A DNA stretch of 53,067 bases from NCBI GenBank assembly GCA_019120455.1, contig DWVB01000067.1, forward strand, positions 1 through 53,067, given 5' to 3'. Positions 16,686 through 24,943 of this stretch are shown here, in pieces. Origin of the DNA: Candidatus Avelusimicrobium excrementipullorum (GTDB lineage: Bacteria; Elusimicrobiota; Elusimicrobia; Elusimicrobiales; Elusimicrobiaceae). Below the pieces are notes generated by a model. That model did not search any database, was not told the DNA's origin, and saw nothing but the letters and a program-made list of their open reading frames with translations. Each line of letters opens with the position of its first letter. The stretch's first letter is position 1. A program made the translations under genes and the position numbers.

Positions 16686-18233
16686 ATGGTAAGTCCTTTG
16701 GCCGGAACGCTGACAAAAGAACGCATTGACACGGAAAAACTGCGCAAACTGTTTTGGGAGCCGGACGGTGAAGCCGCGCCGGTGAAATTTGGCACTTCGG
16801 GGCACCGCGGGGCGCTGGGGCGCGGGTTTTGCGCCGCGCACGCACGCGCGATTGCGCAGGCCGTGGCGCGCATTCATTTGGAGGACGGCGTAACGGGCCC
16901 CGTGCTGTGCGGGGGGGATACCCGTTTGATGTCACACGATACGGCGCGGCTGTGCGCCGAAGTGCTGGCGGGCAACGGACTGCATGTGATTTTACCCGAT
17001 ATGCCGCTTCCCACACCGGTGTTCTCTTTTGAAATTATCAGCGGGCGTGCGGCAGCGTCTTTAAACGGTACGGCCAGCCACAATCCGCCCCAGGATATGG
17101 GGCTGAAATATAATCCCTCCCACGGCGGCCCCGCCGGCAGCGAACTGACGGGCCGTATTGAAAAATACGCCAATGAATATTTGCAAAACCCTTCTTTAAT
17201 TAAGAGCCTGCCGCTGGAGCAGGCGCGCGAAAAAGGCCTGGTCACTGCGGCCGATGTTGTTACGCCCTATGTGAGCGCGCTGGGGCGCATGGTGGATTTT
17301 GAAGCCATTAAAAAAGCCGGCCTCAAAGCGGCCATTCATCCGCTGGGAGGCAGCAGTTTGGCTTTTTACCGCGCAATTAAAGAAAAATACGGGCTGGACA
17401 ATTTACATATTGCCGATGAAACCATAGACCCGACTTTTTATTTTATTCCCATAGACCACGACGGCAAAATCCGCATGGATCCCTCATCGGTGTATCCGAT
17501 GAAACCGCTGATTGAGCTGGTGCAAAGCGGCGAGTATGACTTTGCCGGCGCCAGCGATCCGGACGCGGACCGTTTCGGCTGTGCCACCAAAGCCGGCGGG
17601 CTGATTCCGCCCAATCATGCGCTGTGCGTGGCGGCGGATTATTTAATCCGCACCCGCAGACCGCGCAAAGGCATGCTGATAGGCCGCACGCTGGGCACGA
17701 CGGCGTTGTTGGACCGCATTGCCGCCGGCGCGGGATACGGGATAGATGAGGTCAACGTCGGCTTTAAGTATTTCGTCAACGGCATTGTGGACGGGAAATA
17801 TATTTTGGCCGGAGAAGAAAGCGCGGGTATGAGCATGAGCGGCTGGACGCCGGAAAAAGACGGTATTTTGGCCGTGTGCCTGCTGCTGGAAATTGCGTCC
17901 AAAGAGGGCGACATCGCCGCGCTGTATGACGGTCTGACGCAAAAATACGGCAAGCCGTATTATACGCGCGTGGACGTGCCGACCGATGAAGCGGCCAAAA
18001 ATAAAGTCAAAGCCTTTAAGAAAGAGGACTTGAAAGACCTCTCCACCGTGGCCGGCGAAAAGGTAACGGACGTGCGGGACACGGACGGCATCAAAGTGTA
18101 TTTGCAAAGTTCGTGGTTTCTGGTGCGCCCGTCCGGCACGGAAAACATTTTGAAGTTTTACGCCGAAACCTTTATCAGTGAGGAGCATTTGCAGCATATT
18201 ATAGAGGAAGGCCGTAAATATTTCGGCGTGTAA
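16686..18233 (+). CDS. pgm: phosphoglucomutase (alpha-D-hexose phosphomutase family)
   Basis: 515 residues. Active-site phosphoserine loop TASHNPPQD (about 128), Mg2+ loop DPDADRFG (about 290), sugar-binding GEESAGMSMSG (about 375) and the phosphate-binding loop RPSGTEN (about 480) are all intact. The N-terminal KFGTSGHRG is typical of the family. It interconverts glucose-1-phosphate and glucose-6-phosphate, linking the galactose operon (48-52 kb) and the GH57 branching enzyme (37 kb) to glycolysis. The ATG follows a perfect AGGAGG site. Confidence 0.93.
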   Translation: MVSPLAGTLTKERIDTEKLRKLFWEPDGEAAPVKFGTSGHRGALGRGFCAAHARAIAQAVARIHLEDGVTGPVLCGGDTRLMSHDTARLCAEVLAGNGLHVILPDMPLPTPVFSFEIISGRAAASLNGTASHNPPQDMGLKYNPSHGGPAGSELTGRIEKYANEYLQNPSLIKSLPLEQAREKGLVTAADVVTPYVSALGRMVDFEAIKKAGLKAAIHPLGGSSLAFYRAIKEKYGLDNLHIADETIDPTFYFIPIDHDGKIRMDPSSVYPMKPLIELVQSGEYDFAGASDPDADRFGCATKAGGLIPPNHALCVAADYLIRTRRPRKGMLIGRTLGTTALLDRIAAGAGYGIDEVNVGFKYFVNGIVDGKYILAGEESAGMSMSGWTPEKDGILAVCLLLEIASKEGDIAALYDGLTQKYGKPYYTRVDVPTDEAAKNKVKAFKKEDLKDLSTVAGEKVTDVRDTDGIKVYLQSSWFLVRPSGTENILKFYAETFISEEHLQHIIEEGRKYFGV

Positions 18234-18247
18234 ATACTTCAACAGAT

Positions 18248-18278
18248 AAAAACCCCCTGCCACAAGCAGGGGGTTTTT
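18248..18278. terminator. bidirectional terminator
   Basis: AAAAACCCCCTGC / GCAGGGGGTTTTT perfect 13-bp stem between convergent pgm and the REC-GGDEF gene. Confidence 0.88.
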
Positions 18279-18284
18279 ATGAAA

Positions 18285-19211
18285 TTAACTTCTTCTGTCC
18301 ACCGCATAGTAACTGCCTTCATGTTGTTTGGCCAGGCATTTGAGTTCACTGCCGATACTGCTTACCTGGGCAAACGAAGTCAGTTCTTTGAGGCTGTTGT
18401 GCACGATGCCGATGCCGATGGAAAGGAAACCAAATTTTTCCTGTTCGCCTTTGCGGTTGGTGGAGAGCATATATCCCTGTGCGCGGTCCGAATCATTATA
18501 AAAAGAAGGAGCCATGCGCGTCATGCCTTCCACGATTTGCTGGGCAATGGGCTCGGCTTTGTCCAAGGCGCAGACAATAATAAAGTCGTCGCCCCCCACA
18601 TGCCCCACGAAAGAAGCCGGATCCTGCTGGGCGGCCTGCGTTAGCAGGCGGGAGGTGGCCAGCAGCACTTTGTCCCCTTCGCCGAAACCGTAGCGGTCGT
18701 TGAACGCTTTAAAATTGTTTAAATCGCAGTACAAAACGGCGAATTTGTGTCCGGCGGAGATTTCCCGCTCAATACGCGCCTGAATGGAGGGGTTGCCCGG
18801 CAGGCGGGTCAGCGGGTTGGAGTCCATTTTCTGGCGGCTGCGTTTGAGCAGCAGTTTTACGCGCGCGACCACTTCGTCCGCGTCGGCGGGTTTGGTTAGG
18901 TAATCGTCAATGTCCAGGCCCAGGCCTTCCAGCTTGGTGCCCTTGTCCGTCACGGCGGTAAAAATAATAATCGGAGTGTTTAAATATCCCGTGTGGCTGC
19001 GTACGTCCTGCACCACTTCAAACCCCGTTTTGCGGGGCATTTCATAATCCAGAATCAGCAGGTCCGGGTTGGTTTTATAGATTTTGTCCAGCGCGTCCTG
19101 TCCGTCTTCGGCGGTGATAACGTCAAACCCCGCGTCGGTCAAAATTTCGGATATCAGCGCGCGTATGGCGGCGCTGTCGTCGGCCAGCAGAATTTTCGCT
19201 TTGTGTTCCAT
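18285..19211 (-). CDS. response regulator with GGDEF domain (putative diguanylate cyclase)
   Basis: 308 residues. A receiver domain (4-120) has the acidic pair DDS, phospho-acceptor Asp in LLILDYEMP (about 55), the switch Thr in IIFTA and Lys in YLTKPAD. A linker leads to a GGDEF domain (about 130-305) with metal Asp in LYCDLNNFKAFNDRYG and signature GGDDF, an acceptable active variant. It would make cyclic di-GMP when phosphorylated. No histidine kinase or PilZ protein is adjacent. TTTAAT lies 8 bp before the ATG and there is no ribosome site. Confidence 0.92.
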   Translation of the reverse strand: MEHKAKILLADDSAAIRALISEILTDAGFDVITAEDGQDALDKIYKTNPDLLILDYEMPRKTGFEVVQDVRSHTGYLNTPIIIFTAVTDKGTKLEGLGLDIDDYLTKPADADEVVARVKLLLKRSRQKMDSNPLTRLPGNPSIQARIEREISAGHKFAVLYCDLNNFKAFNDRYGFGEGDKVLLATSRLLTQAAQQDPASFVGHVGGDDFIIVCALDKAEPIAQQIVEGMTRMAPSFYNDSDRAQGYMLSTNRKGEQEKFGFLSIGIGIVHNSLKELTSFAQVSSIGSELKCLAKQHEGSYYAVDRRS

Positions 19212-19283
19212 ATTTTCTTATTAAACGAAATACGGCTTCGTAAAGCAAGAGGGGGGCCGCGGCGGAAGAAAAAATACATTTTA

Positions 19284-19289
19284 TATAAT
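19284..19289 (+). promoter_or_regulatory. -10 TATAAT, near-leaderless arrangement
   Basis: TATAAT ends 7 bp before the ATG at 19297, with no ribosome site between. Confidence 0.55.
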
Positions 19290-19296
19290 ATATGCT

Positions 19297-20595
19297 ATGA
19301 CGGCGGCCATTCTGTTTATCGGTATTATTTTGTTTTTGGGACAGGTGTTTTCTTCTTTATTTGAGAAAACGCGCCTGCCCGACGTGTTGCCCCTGATGAT
19401 ACTGGGCATGATTTTGGGCCCCGTAACCGGCCTGGTCCGGCCGGAAATGTTTGGTGATGCCGGACAGATTTTTACCACACTGGCCCTTATTGTGGTGCTT
19501 TTTCAGAGCGGCATGGAGTTTAAAATCCTTTCGCTGCGCGGCGCCATAGGCCCCGGTTTTTTGCTGACGACGGTGGCTTTTGGGCTGATTATGCTGGTCA
19601 TTTCCTGGCTTTCGCATATACTGCTGCGGATACCGCAAATTTACGCCTTGATTATAGGTTCCATCATAGCGAGCAATTCCACCGCCGTCATTACACCGCT
19701 GCTGGCTAAACTGAATATTTCCGCCAAAAGCAAAACTATTTTGTTTTTGGAGGCCAACATAACGGGGGGATACTCCATCGTTATTGCGCTGGCCCTGTTG
19801 GGCGTAGCCGTGAAAGGCGGGGATTTTTCGGCGCAGAAAGTAGGGGCGGAAATTTTGCTTTCGTTCGGCCTCGGGCTTCTGTTAAGCGTGGTGGCGGGGC
19901 TTTTTTGGATGCGTATTTTAAACCGCGTGCGCGGGCTGGAAAATGCGGTGTCTTTGACTTTTGCTTTTGTGCTTTTGGTGTACAGTATCAGCGAATACGC
20001 CGGCGGGGACGGGGCAATCGCCACGCTGGTTTTCGGCGTGGTGGTGGGCAATATGCGTTTGATTAAGCGGCTGTGGCTGAAAAAGCTGAATTTTCAAACG
20101 TTAACTTTTAACGAAGGGGAAAAGGGCTTTTTTGAAGAAGTGGAATTTATTTTTAAGACGTTGTTCTTTGTGTTTATGGGTATTTCCATGCGTGTGGGGG
20201 AAATTCATCTGGTCCTGCTGGGGCTGTTTTTGGTGCTGGTTAAATTTTTGGTGCGTATGCCGTGCGTGAACTGGTGTACGGGCCCGTCCACGGACCGCAA
20301 TGACTGCGCTGTCATGCTGGCCATGTGCCCCAACGGGCTGGTCAGCGCGGTGCTGGCGGCCATGATTGCCCAGGAGCTGGGGGAACAGGGACGCGTCATT
20401 CCGGACGTTATTTACTCCGTCATTTTCTTTGGCGTTATTTTATCCAGTCTGATGTCTTTCCGTATAGAAAAAGGCGGTTTGCAATGGATAGGCAGCCGGT
20501 TTTTTGCCCGCCACCGTGAGCCCGCCGCTCCCGCGCCGGCGCAGCCGTCCGCCGCGGCGGGAGAGACGCCGGACGGCCAGAATCAGGGTTTATAA
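19297..20595 (+). CDS. cation:proton antiporter-fold membrane protein
   Basis: 432 residues, about 12 membrane segments, with the start LPLMILGMILGPVTGLV and the general pattern of NhaP/Kef-type (CPA) antiporters. The two unwound-helix regions that usually carry ion-binding Asp read GSIIASNSTAVITPLL (about 125) and LEANITGGYSIVIAL (about 152): the usual TD/SP and ND/SD acidic residues are replaced by NS and TG. The C-terminal 30 residues are a Pro/Ala-rich cytoplasmic tail. The last 13 bp overlap the convergent pgeF gene. Antiporter fold is likely; normal ion exchange is uncertain. Confidence 0.75.
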   Translation: MTAAILFIGIILFLGQVFSSLFEKTRLPDVLPLMILGMILGPVTGLVRPEMFGDAGQIFTTLALIVVLFQSGMEFKILSLRGAIGPGFLLTTVAFGLIMLVISWLSHILLRIPQIYALIIGSIIASNSTAVITPLLAKLNISAKSKTILFLEANITGGYSIVIALALLGVAVKGGDFSAQKVGAEILLSFGLGLLLSVVAGLFWMRILNRVRGLENAVSLTFAFVLLVYSISEYAGGDGAIATLVFGVVVGNMRLIKRLWLKKLNFQTLTFNEGEKGFFEEVEFIFKTLFFVFMGISMRVGEIHLVLLGLFLVLVKFLVRMPCVNWCTGPSTDRNDCAVMLAMCPNGLVSAVLAAMIAQELGEQGRVIPDVIYSVIFFGVILSSLMSFRIEKGGLQWIGSRFFARHREPAAPAPAQPSAAAGETPDGQNQGL

Positions 20596-21272
20596 ACAAA
20601 AGTCAGCAGGGCGTCTTTGGTGTGGTCTCGGCGGTAGGAAAAGAACTTTTCTTTGTCGCCGCAGGTGCAGTAATAAGGCAGGCGTATATTTTCTTCTTTC
20701 AGTCCGGCGGCGGTCAGCTGCCGGACGATTTCTTTATTTAAATCCACATACAACTTGCCGTTTTTGTGCAATACGCAGTCCGGAAATTGCTCCGCCACGT
20801 CCTGCTGTACTTCAAAACAGCAGCTTTGTATATGCGGTCCGGCCCAGGCCGACAGGGGGCCTTTTGCGCCGCCTTGCATCACCGCGCGGGCCGTTTTGCC
20901 CGGCAATCCCGCCGCCACGCCGCGCCAGCCGCAGTGCGACAGCCCGACCACGTTTGCTTTTTCGTCCCAAATAATCAGCGGGACGCAGTCCGCCGTCAGT
21001 ATGGCCGCGCCGTAGCCGCGTCCGGACAGTACCCAGCCGTCGGCTTCCTGTAAAGGACGGTTTTGCAGGGTTTGGGCTTCTTCGGCGGAAGAAACGCAAA
21101 CCAATTTGTCCGAATGGATTTGTTTAAAGCGCAAAATACGGCTTTCCGGCACGGCCAGCGCTGCAAACAGGGCGCGCATATTTTCCGCCAGGCGCATATT
21201 GCCCGCGGCGCGGTCGGGCGTGCCGTGTATGACGCCGAGGGAAAGCAGGCGGGGGTCGGAATAAATTTTCAT
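20583..21272 (-). CDS. pgeF: PgeF/YfiH (LACC1-type) peptidoglycan editing / purine nucleoside phosphorylase family
   Basis: 229 residues. The metal and catalytic motifs are KQIHSDK (about 50), LTADCVPLII (about 94) and SHCGWRGVAAG (about 112), the H/C/H set of the family once called polyphenol oxidase or laccase domain. Members act as purine nucleoside phosphorylase/adenosine deaminase, and in E. coli YfiH (PgeF) edits muropeptides. Here it overlaps the stop of murI by one base (TGATG), so the peptidoglycan role fits the context. Confidence 0.9.
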   Translation of the reverse strand: MKIYSDPRLLSLGVIHGTPDRAAGNMRLAENMRALFAALAVPESRILRFKQIHSDKLVCVSSAEEAQTLQNRPLQEADGWVLSGRGYGAAILTADCVPLIIWDEKANVVGLSHCGWRGVAAGLPGKTARAVMQGGAKGPLSAWAGPHIQSCCFEVQQDVAEQFPDCVLHKNGKLYVDLNKEIVRQLTAAGLKEENIRLPYYCTCGDKEKFFSYRRDHTKDALLTFVYKP

Positions 21273-22069
21273 CAGTTTAATTTTTTAAGGTATACGCGTT
21301 TGAGTTCGCGTCCCAGAATATTTTTGGCCAGGCGTTTAAAACGCGCGGGCGCGTCGCTGGCGTAAATTTTCATGCTTCCGCGGCCGGAAGGATTGAGCCG
21401 GTCCGTTTGGGTCAGGCGGGTTTTGACTTCTTCGGCCAGCACTTCGGCGGAATCTACGAGTTTGACCTTTTTGCCCAGCAGGGCCGCCATGCGTTTTTTG
21501 ATAACGGGATAATGGGTGCAGCCCAAGATGACGGTGTCGGCCCCGCTTTTGGTTACGGCGGACAAATAGTCTTTAATAATATATTCCCCGCCTTTGGCGT
21601 GTACCCAGCCTTCTTCTATCAGCGGTACCAAAACGGGGCAGGCCCGCTGTACGGCGCGTATGCGTTTGTCCAGCCGTTTTAAAGCGCGCGGATACGCCTT
21701 GCTCTGCACGGTGGCTTCCGTGGCCAGCACGGCTACTTTGCCGTTTTTGGTGCACTGGGCGGCTTTCATGGCCCCGGGCAAAATAACGCCGATAACGGGT
21801 ACGGTCATTTGCTTTTGCAGTTCCGGCAGCGCCAGCGCGGAGGCCGTATTGCAGGCCACGACGATCAGTTTAACGTTTTGTTTTTGCAGAAAGCGGGCGA
21901 TGTCCAAGGAAAAGCGCGTCACCGCCGCCTTGGATTTAGAGCCGTACGGTACGTTGACGGTGTCGCCGAAATAAATCAGTTTTTCTTTGGGCAGTGTGCG
22001 GGAGAGGGTCTTTAAAATGGTCAGCCCTCCCAGCCCCGAGTCAAAAACACCTATGGGACGCGTATCCAT
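21272..22069 (-). CDS. murI: glutamate racemase MurI
   Basis: 265 residues from ATG 22069. Catalytic motifs FDSGLGGLT (start), ACNTASA with Cys (about 74) and GCTHYP with Cys (about 184) are intact; the protein supplies D-glutamate for peptidoglycan. Two in-frame ATGs exist, at 22075 and 22069. TATAAT abuts the first and lies exactly 6 bp before the second, and the second gives the usual family start MDTRPIGVFDSG. The divergent kinase gene shows the same ATG-AAT-ATG arrangement. Longer upstream reading is unsupported. Confidence 0.94.
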   Translation of the reverse strand: MDTRPIGVFDSGLGGLTILKTLSRTLPKEKLIYFGDTVNVPYGSKSKAAVTRFSLDIARFLQKQNVKLIVVACNTASALALPELQKQMTVPVIGVILPGAMKAAQCTKNGKVAVLATEATVQSKAYPRALKRLDKRIRAVQRACPVLVPLIEEGWVHAKGGEYIIKDYLSAVTKSGADTVILGCTHYPVIKKRMAALLGKKVKLVDSAEVLAEEVKTRLTQTDRLNPSGRGSMKIYASDAPARFKRLAKNILGRELKRVYLKKLN

Positions 22070-22075
22070 ATTCAT

Positions 22076-22081
22076 ATTATA
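22076..22081 (-). promoter_or_regulatory. -10 TATAAT of murI, leaderless arrangement
   Basis: Minus-strand TATAAT followed by 6 bp and ATG 22069, with no ribosome site. Confidence 0.6.
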
Positions 22082-22164
22082 GTAATTCGGGGGGAGCGGC
22101 GCACGCGGCGGCACTGCTGAAGCGGGTTTGTTCTAACAAATGTAGGTTAGTTCGCGCCAGAATG

Positions 22165-22173
22165 TGCTAGAAT
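22165..22173 (+). promoter_or_regulatory. extended -10 TGC-TAGAAT, leaderless arrangement
   Basis: TGC-TAGAAT lies exactly 6 bp before ATG 22180. An alternative ATG at 22174 abuts the box directly and could not be included in an mRNA started at the usual distance. Confidence 0.6.
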
Positions 22174-22179
22174 ATGAAT

Positions 22180-23682
22180 ATGTTTAAGAGGGTCGCACTT
22201 TCCGCATTGTTGCTTTTGACGGGAGCGGTGGCGTTTGCCGCGCCCGCGCAAAGCGGCGCCCCGCTGACTGTGGGCGGCAGCTTTTCCAGTAAGGTCACCA
22301 ATAATCAGACCGTGGTGTTTGACCAGCAGACGCGGGAAGCGGAAATTGCCGCGCTGAATGCGCGGCTGAAGAACAAAGATTTTGCCGGCACCGTCCGCCG
22401 TATCAATGAACTGACGGCGCGGAATTTTTTGGACCAGCGGTTTTATCTGCTGCTGGCGATTGCCTATGACGGGCTGCACCAGTATGAGGACGTAATTTAT
22501 TCTGCCGGAGAAGCCATTGCCGTCGCCCCGCAGGATCCGCGCCCGTATATTATGCGCGCGCAGGCCTATCTGCGGACCGGAGATTATGAACGCAGCCGTA
22601 TTGATGTGGAAAAGGCGTTGCGTTTAAATCCGCAGTCCCAGCTGGCTTTAAGAGTAAAAAAAGAACTGGACGGCAAAACGCGTGCGAAAACTCCGGCCCG
22701 TCCGGTTTCCGCCGGGGCAGGCGTCCGCCAAAACAGTGAGCAAACCCCGCAGTGGCTGATTTTGTATTTTGTGGTCATTGTGCTGGCTATTGCCATTTTT
22801 GTTTATCTGCGTTATGAAGATGTGTTCCGGCGCGGCCCCAAAACCGCTTTCAACCGCAAAGAAGTGGAAGTAAAAGAGCAATATGATTTCCTGCGCCAAA
22901 TCGGGGAAGGCGGCATGGGGAAGGTGTATGAAGCCTATGACCGCGTGCTGAAACGCAAAGTAGCCATTAAACGCGTTCGTCCGGAGCTGGTGCGCAGCGC
23001 GTATGTGCGCGAGCAGTTTTTGGCCGAGGCGCGCATGGTGGCGCTATTGCGCCATCCGTGCATTGTGGAAATTTACACGGTTATTGAATCGGAAAGCAGC
23101 CTTTACCTGGTGTTTGAATATGTGGACGGGCAGACGCTGGAAACGCGGCTGGACATAGACGGGCGCATTCCCTTTTCCGAAGCCAAACGCATTTTTGATT
23201 ATGTATGCCGCGGCCTGCATTATGCCCATTCGCAGGACATTATTCACTGCGATTTAAAACCCGGCAATATTATGATTAAAGAGGACGGCACCGCCAAAGT
23301 GATGGATTTCGGCGTGGCCAAAAGAGCCATGGACGGCAATACCGGCGCGCGCACCGTGGCCGGTACGCCGGCTTATATGGCGCCGGAACAGCAAAAAGGC
23401 TTTATGCGCAAACAGTCCGACGTATATTCGCTGGCTCTGTGTTTGTATGAGGCGTTGGTCGGTCAGGTGCCCTGGAGCGTGAAAGGCTTTGATATCGCCA
23501 CCAAACGCGTATATCCTCCTTCCCGCCTGGCGCCCGGTATTCCAAAAGAGGTGGATAAATTGTTGGAGGACGCTTTGCGCGAGGACCCGCGCGAACGCAT
23601 ACAGAGCATAGATGAATTCTGGTCCCGCTTAAATGCCATACAGCCGCTGCCGGAGGAAAACCTGGAACAGACGCATTATTAA
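22180..23682 (+). CDS. membrane Ser/Thr protein kinase with N-terminal secreted TPR region
   Basis: 500 residues from the preferred ATG (502 from 22174). A signal-like helix (1-22) is followed by about 150 residues with two TPR-like repeats (about 85-165), a transmembrane helix (WLILYFVVIVLAIAIFVYLRY, about 202-220) and a complete Hanks-type kinase domain (about 236-495): GEGGMGKVYEA loop, VAIKR Lys, catalytic HCDLKPGN, DFGVAKR, and AYMAPEQ. The catalytic loop has Cys instead of Arg before the Asp, making it a non-RD kinase. The topology (sensor outside, kinase inside at the C-terminus) is the reverse of PknB-like proteins. Ends at a strong terminator. Substrates are unknown. Confidence 0.9.
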   Translation: MFKRVALSALLLLTGAVAFAAPAQSGAPLTVGGSFSSKVTNNQTVVFDQQTREAEIAALNARLKNKDFAGTVRRINELTARNFLDQRFYLLLAIAYDGLHQYEDVIYSAGEAIAVAPQDPRPYIMRAQAYLRTGDYERSRIDVEKALRLNPQSQLALRVKKELDGKTRAKTPARPVSAGAGVRQNSEQTPQWLILYFVVIVLAIAIFVYLRYEDVFRRGPKTAFNRKEVEVKEQYDFLRQIGEGGMGKVYEAYDRVLKRKVAIKRVRPELVRSAYVREQFLAEARMVALLRHPCIVEIYTVIESESSLYLVFEYVDGQTLETRLDIDGRIPFSEAKRIFDYVCRGLHYAHSQDIIHCDLKPGNIMIKEDGTAKVMDFGVAKRAMDGNTGARTVAGTPAYMAPEQQKGFMRKQSDVYSLALCLYEALVGQVPWSVKGFDIATKRVYPPSRLAPGIPKEVDKLLEDALREDPRERIQSIDEFWSRLNAIQPLPEENLEQTHY

Positions 23683-23716
23683 TTGACGGTTTTTCGTTTG
23701 CCTGAATTTATGCACA

Positions 23717-23757
23717 AAGCGCAAGACTTGCCTTTTACGTCTTGCGCTTCTTTTTTT
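23717..23757 (+). terminator. terminator after the kinase gene
   Basis: AAGCGCAAGAC / GTCTTGCGCTT perfect 11-bp stem, followed by nine T. The remaining 135 bp to corA hold no gene that I can see. Confidence 0.88.
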
Positions 23758-23892
23758 GCAAAGGATAAAAATAGAGTCATTATACGGTATATCTTGAAAT
23801 GCCACAGACCGAGCGTATACTGTAAAAGGCCGGAGGCCGAGGTATCCGAAGGAGCGAGAACGAAGTTTTGGCTTAAAAGACGAAGTAAATAT

Positions 23893-24807
23893 TTACCAGT
23901 TCTTGTGCCGCCAGTATAACATCACCAGCCACACGGATATCAGCCCCAGGCCCATTAAAACCCAGAAAGCGTCCGGATGGTGTTCCATAGGTAGGGCCAC
24001 GTTCATGCCGTATACGCTGGCAATCAGCGTGGGCATCATGAGGGAGATGGTAATAATATTTAATTTTTTAATAAGCAGGTTCAGGTTGTTGTTGACAATG
24101 CTGGCGCGTGCGTCTAACATTTGCGCCAAAATGTTGGAATAAATATCGGCCTGGGTTTTGCACTGAAGGTTTTCCACGATGATATCGTCCAGCATTTCGT
24201 CGTCGTTGTCATCAAAACCGATGCGGGCGGAAAGGTTGCGCATTTTTTCAAACACGAATCCGTTGGCCGTAATGGCTTCGGCATAGTACACCAAGCTTTT
24301 TACCAGGCTGAACAAATTGAGCAGGTACGTGTTGTCCATGGATTCATTGAGTTTGTCCTCAATTTCTTCCGAAATCAAATGAATAATGCGCAGGTGTTCT
24401 ATATAATGGGAAATGGCGTTGTAAATCAGTTTCAAAAATACGTTTTTAATGGAAGAAACCGTCTGAAAACGTTTACCCACAAAAAGCGGAATATCTTCGG
24501 CCAGGACAACGACCAGTTTATCCTCAAACAAAAACATGCCGACGGAAGCGACCTTGAACTCCAGCTGGTCTTTGCCGGAGTAATTTTTGGGCCGCTTATA
24601 AATCATGACGATATGTTCGGGTTCAAATTCCAGGCGGGGCAATTCGTCGGGGTCCATGGTGGAGGCCAGCGTGTGTTCGTCAATTTCAAAGTCCGTCACC
24701 AGCGTACGCTGCTCTTCCACCGACGGGTTGGTAAAGACATACACCTGTGCTTTTTCATCGTCCGTCTGCGTGAGTTTGCGCTCCACGATATTGTATTTGG
24801 TCAGCAT
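23893..24807 (-). CDS. corA: CorA-family Mg2+ transporter
   Basis: 304 residues. A cytoplasmic alpha/beta N-domain and long helices (to about 240) are followed by two transmembrane helices with the signature YGMNVALP (about 265) and a basic tail RHKNW. This matches CorA channels for Mg2+ (or Co2+/Ni2+). The start MLTKYNIVERK at 24807 is chosen because AGGCGG lies 6 bp upstream and TGT-TATCAT lies 30 bp upstream; the open frame extends much further without similarity to the family. Confidence 0.9.
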   Translation of the reverse strand: MLTKYNIVERKLTQTDDEKAQVYVFTNPSVEEQRTLVTDFEIDEHTLASTMDPDELPRLEFEPEHIVMIYKRPKNYSGKDQLEFKVASVGMFLFEDKLVVVLAEDIPLFVGKRFQTVSSIKNVFLKLIYNAISHYIEHLRIIHLISEEIEDKLNESMDNTYLLNLFSLVKSLVYYAEAITANGFVFEKMRNLSARIGFDDNDDEMLDDIIVENLQCKTQADIYSNILAQMLDARASIVNNNLNLLIKKLNIITISLMMPTLIASVYGMNVALPMEHHPDAFWVLMGLGLISVWLVMLYWRHKNW

Positions 24808-24836
24808 GATACACCGCCTGATAGAGTTCTTTTTAT

Positions 24837-24845
24837 ATGATAACA
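24837..24845 (-). promoter_or_regulatory. extended -10 TGT-TATCAT of corA
   Basis: Minus-strand TGT-TATCAT giving a leader of about 23 nt with AGGCGG. Confidence 0.5.
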
Positions 24846-24903
24846 CCTCGGGGGCCGGTTGTAAAGTTTTTTCGGCGGATATTCGTCGGGTGCGTGCCGT
24901 TTT

Positions 24904-24912
24904 TGCTATAGT
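24904..24912 (+). promoter_or_regulatory. extended -10 TGC-TATAGT
   Basis: TGC-TATAGT about 31 bp before the nucleoside phosphorylase start; a second AT-rich box follows at once. Confidence 0.45.
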
Positions 24913-24943
24913 ATAAATATCTTGATAGGACAGGTGGCGCGTG

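Noticed and set aside
23758-23892. Possible small RNA or gene remnant between the kinase terminator and corA
   Set aside because: Slight repeats (ACGAAG twice, GTATA/TATAC) but no convincing promoter, stem-loop set or frame.
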